Source: Bacteroidota bacterium (GTDB taxonomy: Bacteria; Bacteroidota; Bacteroidia; UKL13-3). From it: 64,000 nucleotides of DNA. The position numbers and the translations under genes are program-made. The stretch covers positions 1 to 64,000 of the forward strand of contig JAIXWD010000017.1 of assembly GCA_027482225.1 (NCBI GenBank), given 5' to 3'. Under the pieces are notes generated by a model that was given only the letters and a program-made list of their open reading frames with translations, was not told the origin of the DNA and made no database searches. Positions within the stretch are counted from its first letter, which is position 1; the number at the start of each line of letters is the position of its first letter. Shown one piece after another: positions 45,465 to 55,264 of this stretch.

Positions 45465-46637
45465 CTATTCTTCCTCTCCACCCTGCATAGCCGAAAGCAA
45501 TTTGTATGCACCCTCGGTAACAATATTTTTATTGCTTAAATCTTGGGTTGATGTAAAGGCTGTAAAGCCGTTTTCTTCGCCAAATTTTTCTACCTCAACA
45601 CGGGTAAAAGCATAACTGTCGTTTAGTTTTTTACTCAAAAAAAATAGATATGACTTGCCTTCAAAATCAACAAATGCATTATTAGGTAAAGTACTGCTTG
45701 CATTGGCTTTTACATCAATATAAGCAGTTAAATACATGCCCGGTAAAAGGTCTTTGTCTTCTTTATTTAAATGGCAATGTACGCGAACGGTTCTGTCCTC
45801 GCTAATTTCTCGGCCAATTAAATGTACCTTGGCAAAACGTTCTTGGTTTTCGTTGGCCAAAGTAAATGCTACTTTCTGACCGATTTTTATGTGTTGAATG
45901 TCTTTTTCAAACACACTAATTTCTGCGTGTAAATGTTCGGTATCTACAATTTCAAATAAAACCGTATTGGCTGTAACAAACGCACCGATATTTACATTTA
46001 CCTTGGTAACATACCCGTTAATAGGAGAGATAAGGGCAACCGTTTTTTGAAAATTACCTTTTTCTAACTTAACCACATCAATTTGTATTAACTCTAACTT
46101 AGCACGTAAACCATTAACGCGGGCTTGCATTACTTCAAAATCTGTTTTGGCCTTTTGTAGAGTTTTTCTACTGTTTATTTCTTCTTTAGCTAACTCTTGT
46201 TGCCTATCGAGTTCGTTTTTTAAATAAGTAAGCGTGCTTTTATTTTCTAAATAATCTTGCTGTAATTGAATGTAATCAGGGTGTTCCATTTGTGCTATTA
46301 CTTCGCCTTTATGAACATGCATGCCTTCTAATAAGTTTGTGCTTTTTAAAAAACCACCATAAGGCGCAGAGATACTGATCAAGTTTTGTGGCGGCACATC
46401 CAATTTACCATTTGTTTTTATTTTTTGGTTGATGTTTTGGCTAACAGGTTTTGCTAAAACAATACACGCATTGTTAAATTGGGTTGATGATAAAACAATG
46501 ATTTCTTTAGCAATACTATCAATATTTTTCTCGGCAACTTCAGTATTTTTTTTATTGCCGCAAGCCACCCCAAATAAAACGGTTGTAGCTATAAGTATGA
46601 TGTTATATTTTAAATTTTTCATGTTGTTATTTTTCAT
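45465..46637 (-). CDS. RND efflux periplasmic adaptor (CzcB/CusB type)
   Basis: A 390-residue membrane-fusion protein. The N-terminus has a leader ending FGVACGNKK, likely a lipoprotein signal (Cys about 26). Then come a barrel-sandwich (lipoyl) half SAPYGGFLKSTNLLEGMHVHKGE, a coiled-coil hairpin (about 125-205), the second lipoyl half LISPINGYVTKVNVNIGAFV, a beta-barrel domain and a membrane-proximal part. It bridges the inner-membrane pump and outer-membrane channel. Its start overlaps the end of the pump gene by 11 bases; ATG 46622 is an alternative. Metal specificity is not readable. Confidence 0.9.
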   Translation of the reverse strand: MKNNNMKNLKYNIILIATTVLFGVACGNKKNTEVAEKNIDSIAKEIIVLSSTQFNNACIVLAKPVSQNINQKIKTNGKLDVPPQNLISISAPYGGFLKSTNLLEGMHVHKGEVIAQMEHPDYIQLQQDYLENKSTLTYLKNELDRQQELAKEEINSRKTLQKAKTDFEVMQARVNGLRAKLELIQIDVVKLEKGNFQKTVALISPINGYVTKVNVNIGAFVTANTVLFEIVDTEHLHAEISVFEKDIQHIKIGQKVAFTLANENQERFAKVHLIGREISEDRTVRVHCHLNKEDKDLLPGMYLTAYIDVKANASSTLPNNAFVDFEGKSYLFFLSKKLNDSYAFTRVEVEKFGEENGFTAFTSTQDLSNKNIVTEGAYKLLSAMQGGEEE

Positions 46638-49600
46638 TAATTCCAGCTAAAAATTGTAGTTTAAAAATGGAGTTATTGTGTTCCTTTACTGCAAGCCAAT
46701 AATCTTGTTTAATTAATGTGGCATTGCGCGTGGCGTTTAAATATTCGGTGTAACTGATATTGCCTTGTTTGTATGATTTTTGTGCTTGATTATGCACGAG
46801 TTCTGCGTTTGGCAAAGCACTGATTATGTAATAATCTAAATTGTTTTTGGCACGTTTATATTCAGCAATAGCTGTTTTGTGCTCATTGATTAAGTTGATT
46901 TCGTATTGCTGGTAATGTTGCTCTGATATGCGAAATTGTATTTTTGCAGCTTTTATCATGGATGCATTCGGAAAATACCACAGAGGAATATTAACACCCA
47001 ATAAAAAACCTTGAAAACGATTGCTAGACGTGGCAATGCTGGCATCATTATAATTTGAAGACCCGATTAGGGTTTGGTTAAAATAACCTACTTTAATATC
47101 GGGTAAGGCTCTATTTAACTCCACATTTTTTTGTTGCTGGGCAATGCTAATTTGTTGTTGCATATAAGCCAACATAGGGTTGTTTTTTATATGTGATGAA
47201 TCAATATTTAATTCCAGTAGTATAGGTTTTAATTCGTTTTCTTTTAATGTTATGGAATCGCTTGTGTTTAGCAAAGTCATTATTTGAAACATACTTGCAT
47301 CTATCTCTAGTTGGTTTTGTTTTAGCTGATTTTTGGCTTCCATAAAATGCATTTGTGCAGTAGATTTTTCCAGTAAAGTGGCCTCGCCTGCATCATATCT
47401 TAATTTTTCTGCACGAGCAAAAGTTTGATAAAGGCTATCTGTTTTTTGCAGTAACATTTGCTGTGCATATAAATATTGTAGATGTGTATAGGTTTGCCTT
47501 ACTACAAAGGCCAAATTATTTTTAACATGTTGCACCTGGTGTTGCTCAGCCTTTATTTGGTTATTACCTAGTTTATTTTGTGCTATAAATAACGTTGGAA
47601 ACGGAATACTTTGTGTAACCGTAAGGTTATTATCGTTTTTATAAAAGCTATTGTATTGCCCCTGCATGTAAGTAAAATCTGTTTTAGGCAATTCGGTTGC
47701 GGTACGCTTAATAACTTTTTGGTAGTTAATATTGGTTTGGTTTGCTGCTATACCCGCATTATTACTCAAGGCTTGTTGAACTGCTTCTTGCATGCTTAAG
47801 TTTTGGGTTGATTGCGCATAAGAATTCAAACCAAATAAAAAGATTAACGGTAGCACAACAGCAACTTTTTTACTTTTTAAGTAGGTGCTTTTTTCAAACA
47901 ACAAATACAACACAGGTAAAATAAATAAGGTTAAAAAAGTTGCTGATACCAAACCACCAATTACAACAGTTGCTAATGGTTTTTGTACTTCAGCACCACT
48001 GCCATGTGAAAGCGCCATTGGTAAAAATCCTAATGAAGCAACTAAAGCTGTCATTAATACGGGGCGCAACCTGCTTGATGAACCACGAACAATTATTTCT
48101 AGCGGATTTTTAGTTTCGTTTAATTTAAGGTGATTAAACTCTCCAATTAATACAATACCATTTAATACCGCCACACCAAACAAGGCAATAAAACCAATCC
48201 CAGCTGAAATACTAAATGGCATATCGCGCATCCATAAAGCAACAATGCCACCAATGGTACTTAATGGTATAGCAGTAAAAATTAGTATAGCCTGCTTAAA
48301 CGAATGGAAAGTAAAAAACAAAAGCATGAAAATTAATAACAAGGCTATAGGAACGGCTATTGCCAAACGATTACGCGCATCTTCCAAGTTTTTAAATGCA
48401 CCGCCATAAGTGGTATAATAACCGGGTTCAAAATTAATTTCTTTTTCAATTGATTTTTTGAGATCATCGACAACTGTCTGAATATCGCTATTACGCACAT
48501 TAAATCCAACCACAATTCTACGTTTTGCATCATCTCGTTGTATTTGGTTGGGTCCAACTTTAAGTTGTACATCTGCCAATTGCTTTATTGGAATTTGATT
48601 TCCTTTTGGTGTGGTAACAAATAAGTTTCTTAAATCTTCAATATCTTTTCTGTTACTGGCATCAAGCCTAACTACCATATCAAATCTCTTTTCGTTTTCA
48701 AAAACTAATCCTGCACTTTCACCTGCAAATCCTGCACGTATGGCCATATTAACATCACTAATATTTAAACCAAACAATGCAATTTTTTCTCGATTGTAAT
48801 TAACCACTACTTGCGGAAGGCCACCCACTTGCTCAACATAAACATCAGACGCACCATTTGTTTTTTGTGCTATTGCACCAATTAGTTTTGCGTAATGTGC
48901 AAGTTGATTTAAATCTTCGCCATAAATTTTTACAACCACATCTTGTCTTGCACCAGTCATTAATTCGTTAAATCGCATTTGTATTGGTTGTTGAAAACCG
49001 TAACTAACTCCAACCATGTTTTCTTCAAGTTTGAGCTGCATTTTTTCTGCTAATACTTCACGTGTTTCAGCAGAAGTCCATTCGTCTTTTTCTTTTAATA
49101 TAACCATTAAATCGCAAGCCTCAACTGGCATTGGATCGGTCGGAATTTCTGAAGAGCCAATTTTACCAATAACTTCTTTTACCTCTGGGAAATTATCTAG
49201 CAATACTTGTGCTGATTTCTGAGCAGCATCAACCGTTTCACTCAAACTACTACCAGTCATAATGCGCGTTTCTACTGCGAAATCACCTTCATCTAATTGC
49301 GGAATAAATTCGCCACCAAGGGTCATAAACAAAACAATGCTACCCACAAAAACCGCTACAATTGCACTCAGAACAATTGCTTGTTTACGAATCACCCAAA
49401 CAAAAGAACCATGATAAATCACTTGCAGTTTGGCGATCATTTTATCAGAGAAAGTTGGTGTATGGTTTGTGTTTTTACTTAATACCAAAGCGCTCATCAT
49501 GGGCACGTAAGTAAGCGATAAAATAGAAGCACCAATAATGGCAAAGCTCACAGTTTGCGCCATGGGTTTAAACATTTTACCTTCTATGCCAACCAATGCT

Positions 49601-50991
49601 AAAATGGGTATGTAAACTATTAAAATAATGATTTGACCAAAGATGGCGCTCTTCATTATTTTTGACGCGGAGTGTTCTACCTCAATATTCATGTGTTGTT
49701 GGGTAAGTGTTGTTGTACTTTTTCTCAGTCCTAAGTAATGTAAAGTTGATTCAACAATAATTACTGCACCATCTACTATCAAACCAAAATCAATTGCACC
49801 TAAACTCATTAAATTACCCGATACACCAAACAAGTTCATCATGGATACTGCAAATAACATGGCCAAAGGAATTACTGATGCCACAACCAATCCTGCCCTG
49901 AAATTACCGAGCATCAACACCAAAACAAAAATTACAATAAGTGCACCTTCTAAAAGATTTTTGCTCACCGTACCAATAGCATTGTTCACCAATTTGGTTC
50001 GATCTAAAAAGGGTTCAATAACAACGCCTTCTGGTAAAGTTTTTTCTATTTGTGTAATGCGCTCTTTTACGTTTTTAATAACCTGAGAGGAGTTTTCACC
50101 TTTCAGCATCATTACCACTGCACCAACTACTTCTCCTTGATTGTTGCGTGTCATTGCGCCATAACGAATGGCTGATCCCAACTTCACCTCACCAATATTT
50201 TTAATTAAAATAGGAATTCCGCTTGATGTATTTTTTACTACAATTTTATCAATGTCTTCTTTATTGGTAATTAAGCCCTCTATTCTAATAAAGTAGGCAT
50301 TAGGTTTTTTATCAATGTACGCACCACCTGTATTTTGGTTATTTATTTGTAGTGCATGGTGTACCTCGTTAATGCTTATATTTAGGCTCTTAAGCTTTTC
50401 TGTATGTAATGCAATTTCGTACTGTTTTAAATTGCCACCAAAACTACTTACATCTGCTACACCTTTTGTGCCTAATAACTGCCTACGTACAATCCAATCT
50501 TGTATGGTACGTAACTCCATGGCGTCATAACGTTTTTCATAACCGGGTTTGGTATGAATTACATACTGAAAAATTTCTCCTAAACCTGTTGTAAGCGGTG
50601 CAAGTTCTGGATTTCCCATACCTTCAGGAATTTGCTCTTTGGCTTTCCCTATGCGTTCATTTACTTGTTGGCGAGCCCAATAAACATCAATATCATCATC
50701 AAACACAATGGTAACTACCGATAAACCAAACCTAGAAAATGAACGTATTTCGTGTATTCCTGGAATAGTTGCCATGGTTTGTTCAACAGGAAACGTTACA
50801 AAGCGCTCAATATCCTCGGCACCGCTACTTGGCGCTACCGTAAGTATTTGTACCTGATTGTTGGTGATGTCGGGTACTGCATCAATAGGTAATTTACTTA
50901 ACGAGTAAATACCCCAAATAACTAATGTAAGTGTAAATAGACCTACAATAAATTTATTCCGAACGCTAAATCGGATTATAGCTTCTAACAT
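46627..50991 (-). CDS. Heavy-metal RND pump fused to a TolC-like outer-membrane factor (CzcA-TolC)
   Basis: A 1454-residue fusion. Residues 1 to about 1035 are a CzcA/CusA heavy-metal RND transporter with 12 membrane spans; the proton-relay signature DFGLIVDGAVIIVE of the metal group is in TM4 (about 400-414). Residues about 1060-1454 are a TolC-type outer-membrane factor (LSMQEAVQQALSNN onset, two OEP halves). Between them is a hydrophobic stretch ending SYAQ, like an internal signal peptide with a cleavage site. CzcA-TolC fusions of this length are known in Bacteroidota. Upstream is a His-rich protein and downstream the adaptor, so the operon holds the complete tripartite pump. Confidence 0.92.
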   Translation of the reverse strand: MLEAIIRFSVRNKFIVGLFTLTLVIWGIYSLSKLPIDAVPDITNNQVQILTVAPSSGAEDIERFVTFPVEQTMATIPGIHEIRSFSRFGLSVVTIVFDDDIDVYWARQQVNERIGKAKEQIPEGMGNPELAPLTTGLGEIFQYVIHTKPGYEKRYDAMELRTIQDWIVRRQLLGTKGVADVSSFGGNLKQYEIALHTEKLKSLNISINEVHHALQINNQNTGGAYIDKKPNAYFIRIEGLITNKEDIDKIVVKNTSSGIPILIKNIGEVKLGSAIRYGAMTRNNQGEVVGAVVMMLKGENSSQVIKNVKERITQIEKTLPEGVVIEPFLDRTKLVNNAIGTVSKNLLEGALIVIFVLVLMLGNFRAGLVVASVIPLAMLFAVSMMNLFGVSGNLMSLGAIDFGLIVDGAVIIVESTLHYLGLRKSTTTLTQQHMNIEVEHSASKIMKSAIFGQIIILIVYIPILALVGIEGKMFKPMAQTVSFAIIGASILSLTYVPMMSALVLSKNTNHTPTFSDKMIAKLQVIYHGSFVWVIRKQAIVLSAIVAVFVGSIVLFMTLGGEFIPQLDEGDFAVETRIMTGSSLSETVDAAQKSAQVLLDNFPEVKEVIGKIGSSEIPTDPMPVEACDLMVILKEKDEWTSAETREVLAEKMQLKLEENMVGVSYGFQQPIQMRFNELMTGARQDVVVKIYGEDLNQLAHYAKLIGAIAQKTNGASDVYVEQVGGLPQVVVNYNREKIALFGLNISDVNMAIRAGFAGESAGLVFENEKRFDMVVRLDASNRKDIEDLRNLFVTTPKGNQIPIKQLADVQLKVGPNQIQRDDAKRRIVVGFNVRNSDIQTVVDDLKKSIEKEINFEPGYYTTYGGAFKNLEDARNRLAIAVPIALLLIFMLLFFTFHSFKQAILIFTAIPLSTIGGIVALWMRDMPFSISAGIGFIALFGVAVLNGIVLIGEFNHLKLNETKNPLEIIVRGSSSRLRPVLMTALVASLGFLPMALSHGSGAEVQKPLATVVIGGLVSATFLTLFILPVLYLLFEKSTYLKSKKVAVVLPLIFLFGLNSYAQSTQNLSMQEAVQQALSNNAGIAANQTNINYQKVIKRTATELPKTDFTYMQGQYNSFYKNDNNLTVTQSIPFPTLFIAQNKLGNNQIKAEQHQVQHVKNNLAFVVRQTYTHLQYLYAQQMLLQKTDSLYQTFARAEKLRYDAGEATLLEKSTAQMHFMEAKNQLKQNQLEIDASMFQIMTLLNTSDSITLKENELKPILLELNIDSSHIKNNPMLAYMQQQISIAQQQKNVELNRALPDIKVGYFNQTLIGSSNYNDASIATSSNRFQGFLLGVNIPLWYFPNASMIKAAKIQFRISEQHYQQYEINLINEHKTAIAEYKRAKNNLDYYIISALPNAELVHNQAQKSYKQGNISYTEYLNATRNATLIKQDYWLAVKEHNNSIFKLQFLAGINEK

Positions 50992-51061
50992 AGTTTTACT
51001 ATGAATAAAATTTGATTAAGAAAATAATGCGCAAGAATTGGCGCAATGAAACAACGCTTAT

Positions 51062-51466
51062 TTAGGCAATTTTAGGTGGTTGCCATATTGATGCGGCATT
51101 GTTGCTTGGCACATGTTCATTAACAATAGCAAAATGCTCTGCTTGAGAATTAAAATCAGGGTGTAGAATATTTATGCCCACGGTGGTTACAGCTAAAGGA
51201 ATAACCTGCACATGTTGGCAATGTTGTTTTTGTGTACCCGGTAAGTTTTCATGCTCATGTGCATCAGTTTGCATGTGTTCGGTATTACCGTAATGCAATT
51301 CTATAAAGGCAATTACACCAATAGATTCGTGCTCGGTTAAGTGATGAAAGTAATGCGCAGCCAATGCAGGTAGTCTTAAAACCTGATGCATAATTGCATC
51401 GGGTAAAGTAATACTTGTGGTAAGTACAAAAAGTAATATGTATTTAGCTACTTTCAATATCAACAC
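51062..51466 (-). CDS. His-rich exported protein of a metal-efflux operon
   Basis: A 134-residue protein with an N-terminal hydrophobic segment (residues about 4-24, signal or anchor). It has many His residues, with clusters such as HYFHHLTEHE, HMQTDAHEHE and HCQHVQV in the middle. The gene lies 70 bases upstream of the CzcA-TolC gene on the same strand, so a role in periplasmic metal binding or sensing is likely by context. I do not recognise a family beyond this. Confidence 0.7.
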   Translation of the reverse strand: MLILKVAKYILLFVLTTSITLPDAIMHQVLRLPALAAHYFHHLTEHESIGVIAFIELHYGNTEHMQTDAHEHENLPGTQKQHCQHVQVIPLAVTTVGINILHPDFNSQAEHFAIVNEHVPSNNAASIWQPPKIA

Positions 51467-51544
51467 AAAGTAAGGCTAATATTTTTATAAATACAATGAC
51501 TTGTGATGTGAACCTCATTAGTGGTTTCAAACCCTGACGATGGT

Positions 51545-53632
51545 TTAAATACTTCCATTCCACTTTCTTACAAACCACTCTGTAGCTAACATCATCATCA
51601 ACAAAACAAAAATCCACTTTAAATCAATCCAGCTTTTTACATCTTGATTTTGATAAATGATAGGCTTGATGCGCTCGTTCTTTTGAATAGCATCCGCTAT
51701 TTTATTCATGTTGTTGAGGTAGTACATCTCGCCACCTTGCTGGGTGGCAATTTCATTTAATAATTGATGGTTTGCGGTGGTTTGTGCAAACTCCATCTGC
51801 AATGGTTTTACAATAAATTGCCCTTTTACCTTTTGTGGTTGAGTGCCAACAGTTGTGTTGGCCTCAAAGTCGTAGGTTCCACTAGGCAATAAACCAACAT
51901 TGAGCGTATATGCGTTATTGGTTTTATTAAAAGTAAAGGTGTAATTCTTGCCTTTACTATTTTTTAACACCATACTTAATTCAGGGTTATTAACTAACTG
52001 GTAACTTTCGTTGTACAATTCTGCATCAAATACCACTGATTCGTTTTCTTCAATTTCTTTTTTACTGTTTACCCTAAAACGGCTTTGGTCTTTTTTGCTA
52101 GTTAGGTATTGAACCATACCACCCCAAATGGTTGATGAAGTTTTTTGTTGACTGATGGCATAATCATACATACGCCATTTCCAGTAACCTTCTGCACAAA
52201 AAAAGCCACTTTTACTATTACTTCCTTTGGCAAAAAACACTAACGGATATTCTGTTTTTACGTAACCAATTTGTTGTTTAAATAAAACCTCCGCTTCGCC
52301 ATTAATTTTATAACTACCAAATGGTGCCATTACAGGAGGAAACTTTTTAAGGTGTTCTTGCTCTTCTTTACTTAATGTAAACAAACTAAAGTTATTGTTA
52401 TAAATTGGAGTCACTTCGTTCATGTTAACTATGCGTGTTCCGCCCACTTGTATGGTTGGTTCTAACTGGTTTAAATAACCCAAATTTGTTTGTGCCCCTA
52501 TAACAAATAAAATCGGAATGTTCATTTCTTTGAGCTGTTTCAACAGAACTGTTCCTTCTCCATTATTTCCAGGCAATTGGTGGGAAATAACCAAACTATA
52601 TTGTGCTAAATTATTTGGTGTTTGTTGTTGTGATATGATGAATGTATTGGTGGTGTAGTTCTCTTGTTGGTTTAATGTTTTTTCAATAGCTGCAACATCA
52701 GGGTGCGGGGTGTATGCTAATAAGGCAATTTTTTGTTTTCCATCAATTACATTAATAAATAAATCCATACGGTTGTTTACTAAACTTACTTCATTGGTTA
52801 TGGCACTTGCTTCAACAATTAAATGTTGTGTACCTACTTCGTTTGCAGTAAGGTTGGTTAATAGCGTATTAAAATATTTGTTACTTAGTAGCAGTTGTTG
52901 TTTAAACGTTGGTTTACCATTTTGTGTAATGGTAATTTGTGTTGATTGGCCTGCTGCAGCAAAGGCAGCCAAATCTATTTGTAATGGAAAATTGTTGCCT
53001 TTAAAAACAAGCTGATTGGTGCGTACATTTTTTATTAGCACATCTTTACGTTGTATTGTATCGCCTAGGCCAATTGTAAATACGGGTGCTTTAAGTTCGC
53101 TTGCTGCTTGTAGCGGATTTTCACCCTTGTTATATAAGCCATCGCTGGCTAAAATAACAGCACCAAGATTTATACCATCGTACGTATTTTTTAGGGTAAT
53201 GAAAAGTTGGTTAAGGTTGGTTTCTTTATCTATAAAGTCAGGTGATGTTGCTAGTTTACTTTCTTTACCAACAAGGTATTGCACCACATCATAATCATTA
53301 CCCAGTTCTTTTTGTAAAATCTCAAATTGGTTGTTTAATGCTTTTTTTAATTGCAAGCTATCATTACCCATAGTAACGGACTGCGAGTTATCTACCGCAA
53401 ATACAATTACTGGTTTTTGGGTTTGAGTAGTAATTAACTTTACCAACGGTCCAAGCAACAAAACCATCAAAATGAATAAAACAGAAAACCTAAATGCATG
53501 TATTAGCCACAAAAGTTGTTTAGCTCTTTTGCCTTCAACGTCTATAGGATTATTGCGGTACAAAAACCATGTTGCAGCAAGTGCAAGCAAAGCACCAATT
53601 ATACCAAACCACCAAGGGTATTCAGATAACAT
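51545..53632 (-). CDS. Membrane protein with von Willebrand factor A-like domain
   Basis: A 695-residue protein with two N-terminal membrane spans (about 7-25 and 45-65), a vWA-like domain starting VIFAVDNSQSVTM with an intact MIDAS DxSxS (DNSQS, about 78-82), a GGAVILASDGLYNKG-like strand, an Ig-like region, a glutamine-amidotransferase-like part and a C-terminal span (WIFVLLMMMLATEWFV). This layout occurs in Bacteroidota proteins related to BatA/BatB. Function unknown. Confidence 0.8.
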   Translation of the reverse strand: MLSEYPWWFGIIGALLALAATWFLYRNNPIDVEGKRAKQLLWLIHAFRFSVLFILMVLLLGPLVKLITTQTQKPVIVFAVDNSQSVTMGNDSLQLKKALNNQFEILQKELGNDYDVVQYLVGKESKLATSPDFIDKETNLNQLFITLKNTYDGINLGAVILASDGLYNKGENPLQAASELKAPVFTIGLGDTIQRKDVLIKNVRTNQLVFKGNNFPLQIDLAAFAAAGQSTQITITQNGKPTFKQQLLLSNKYFNTLLTNLTANEVGTQHLIVEASAITNEVSLVNNRMDLFINVIDGKQKIALLAYTPHPDVAAIEKTLNQQENYTTNTFIISQQQTPNNLAQYSLVISHQLPGNNGEGTVLLKQLKEMNIPILFVIGAQTNLGYLNQLEPTIQVGGTRIVNMNEVTPIYNNNFSLFTLSKEEQEHLKKFPPVMAPFGSYKINGEAEVLFKQQIGYVKTEYPLVFFAKGSNSKSGFFCAEGYWKWRMYDYAISQQKTSSTIWGGMVQYLTSKKDQSRFRVNSKKEIEENESVVFDAELYNESYQLVNNPELSMVLKNSKGKNYTFTFNKTNNAYTLNVGLLPSGTYDFEANTTVGTQPQKVKGQFIVKPLQMEFAQTTANHQLLNEIATQQGGEMYYLNNMNKIADAIQKNERIKPIIYQNQDVKSWIDLKWIFVLLMMMLATEWFVRKWNGSI

Positions 53633-53661
53633 GTTTTAGTTAAGTTGTTTATTGTAAAATT

Positions 53662-53693
53662 AAAACGGGCAACATAATAAAGTTGCCCGTTTT
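53662..53693 (-). terminator. Intrinsic terminator after fabG
   Basis: Perfect 12-base arms AAAACGGGCAAC (53662-53673) and GTTGCCCGTTTT (53682-53693), eight-base loop; leftward reading ends in TTTTAATTTT. It separates fabG from the vWA gene. Confidence 0.92.
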
Positions 53694-53715
53694 TAAAACG
53701 ATTCTCTTTTTATCG

Positions 53716-54465
53716 CTATTGCATTACCATTCCACCATCAACACATATGGTTTGCCCGCTTACATATGTTGACAAATCTGAAGCTAAGTACAATACAGCG
53801 TTAGCTACATCTTCGGGCGATCCACCACGCTTTAATGGAATACCTTTAACCCATTCAGCCCTTACTTCATCGCTCAAGGCCTCAGTCATTTCTGTTTCAA
53901 TAAATCCAGGGGCAATAGCATTACAACGAATGTTGCGTGAACCCAGTTCTTTGGCAATAGATTTTGTTAAACCAATCATTCCAGCTTTTGATGCAGCATA
54001 ATTAGCTTGTCCTGCATTACCTGTTATGCCAACTACTGAAGTGATGTTGATAATAGAACCAAAGCGGTTTTTCATCATTGGGCGTTGAACGGCTTTAATC
54101 ATTGCAAATGCCGATTTTAAATTGGTATCCATTACCTCGTCCCACATTTCTTCTGTCATGCGCATTAACAGGTTATCTTTAGTAATGCCTGCATTGTTTA
54201 CCAATATATCTAAGTTGCCAAATTCAGTAACTATTTCGTTTACCAATATTTCTGCTTCTGCAAAATGCGCTGCATTACTTTGGTAGCCTTTGGCCTTAAC
54301 CCCAAGAGCAGATAGTTCAGCTTCAAATGTTTTTGCTTTTTCTACCGAGCTTACAAATGTAAAAGCCACGTTGGAGCCTTGTTGAGCTAGTTTTAAAGCT
54401 ATACCTTTACCTATGCCACGGGTAGCCCCGGTAACTAATGCGGTTTTTCCTGCTAATAATGTCAT
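53716..54465 (-). CDS. fabG: 3-oxoacyl-[acyl-carrier-protein] reductase
   Basis: NADPH-dependent ketoreductase of fatty-acid synthesis II, 249 residues. Motifs: TGATRGIG (12-19), NNAG (90-93), Ser 143, Tyr 156 and Lys 160 (YAASK), the C-terminal GFIETEMTEAL and VDGGMVM. Arg in the cofactor motif (TGATRGIG) favours NADP. No other fab genes are adjacent. It is closer to true FabG than the SDR at 13.6 kb. Confidence 0.93.
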   Translation of the reverse strand: MTLLAGKTALVTGATRGIGKGIALKLAQQGSNVAFTFVSSVEKAKTFEAELSALGVKAKGYQSNAAHFAEAEILVNEIVTEFGNLDILVNNAGITKDNLLMRMTEEMWDEVMDTNLKSAFAMIKAVQRPMMKNRFGSIINITSVVGITGNAGQANYAASKAGMIGLTKSIAKELGSRNIRCNAIAPGFIETEMTEALSDEVRAEWVKGIPLKRGGSPEDVANAVLYLASDLSTYVSGQTICVDGGMVMQ

Positions 54466-54785
54466 GATTGTTAATTTTAAACTTTGGTAAAACTATACTC
54501 TATCGTGGTTTTACGCAAATATTCTTTTCCAAATTTTACATTAAAAACGACTTGACAATTAAGCGGTTGTAAATTAACCCTTTTTTTACATCCCCCTAAC
54601 AAGCCTGTTTCTTATTAGCTGCAGCGTAATAATGGTTTTAATTATGCACCATAATTTGGGTTTAAAAATTATTAGTTTAAAACTGGTATAATCATCCAAT
54701 AGGTTAAGGGTGGTGAATATTTATCAGTATTCTTTTAGTAATAACCTGAGCGTATGCTTTAAATTATTAGTATTAGTTTTGCAGA
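54466..54785. other. Intergenic region between fabG and the marC relic
   Basis: A 320-base AT-rich gap without a gene or hairpin terminator that I can see. It should carry the fabG promoter on the leftward side. Confidence 0.5.
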
Positions 54786-55135
54786 ATGAATTTTTTCTCG
54801 GCTCAAGAAACGCTTACTATTACACTAACTCTTTTTGCCATTATTGATATTTTTAGAACCGACCCCGATGAAAAATCAGGAAGCATAATACCTATTGCTT
54901 TTCAATCATTGCAGGAAGTGGGACTTTAACTATCATCATCTCTTTAAAAGCGGTTTATCAAATGCAAAATATTGTGTTGGGCATTGTACTTAATTTAATT
55001 ATTGTTTACATCGTACTTAAATCTAGCAAACACATAGAGCACGTACTAGGTAAATCGGGGTTAATATTGGTACGTAAATTTTTTGGAATTGTGTTGTTGG
55101 CTATTGCGGTTAAGTTATTTAAAACCAACCTATAA
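54786..55135 (+). pseudogene. marC: marC family membrane protein, internally deleted and frameshifted
   Basis: From ATG 54786 the first 22 residues match the MarC N-terminus (ETLTITLTLFAIIDIF), then jump at once to the middle block RTDPDEKSGSIIPIAF, so about 75-80 codons of the usual ~195 are missing. After GCTTTT a single base is lost: the expected CCAATCATTGCAGG reads CAATCATTGCAGG. This throws the frame to a stop at 54928-54930. In the next frame the C-terminal part is intact (IIAGSGTLTIIISLKA through VKLFKTNL) and ends at 55133-55135. The native protein has six membrane spans and no settled function. The gene cannot make a working protein. Confidence 0.85.
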
Positions 55136-55264
55136 TTACTACGTTTTAAATATAATGAAAACGGCATTTACGAATACAATGATGCTAAAGGCCTCTTGTA
55201 TCGTTTTGATTTCAAACATATTAAATGGTTTGCCATGTGCGGTATGCTTAATTCTGATGCTTAG
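55136..55264 (+). pseudogene. Short gene relic directly after the marC pseudogene
   Basis: Immediately after the marC stop, the same frame reads 42 codons with the character of real protein (FKYNENGIYEYNDAKG, then LLYRFDFKHIKWFAMCG) before TAG at 55262-55264. There is no start codon and no continuation. It looks like a middle or end fragment of another protein brought next to marC by deletion. I do not recognise the family. Confidence 0.4.

Noticed and set aside
49059..49064. CACGTG as a further parS site
   Set aside because: Flanks (CTTCACGTGTTTCAG) match the parS consensus at only about 11 of 16 positions.
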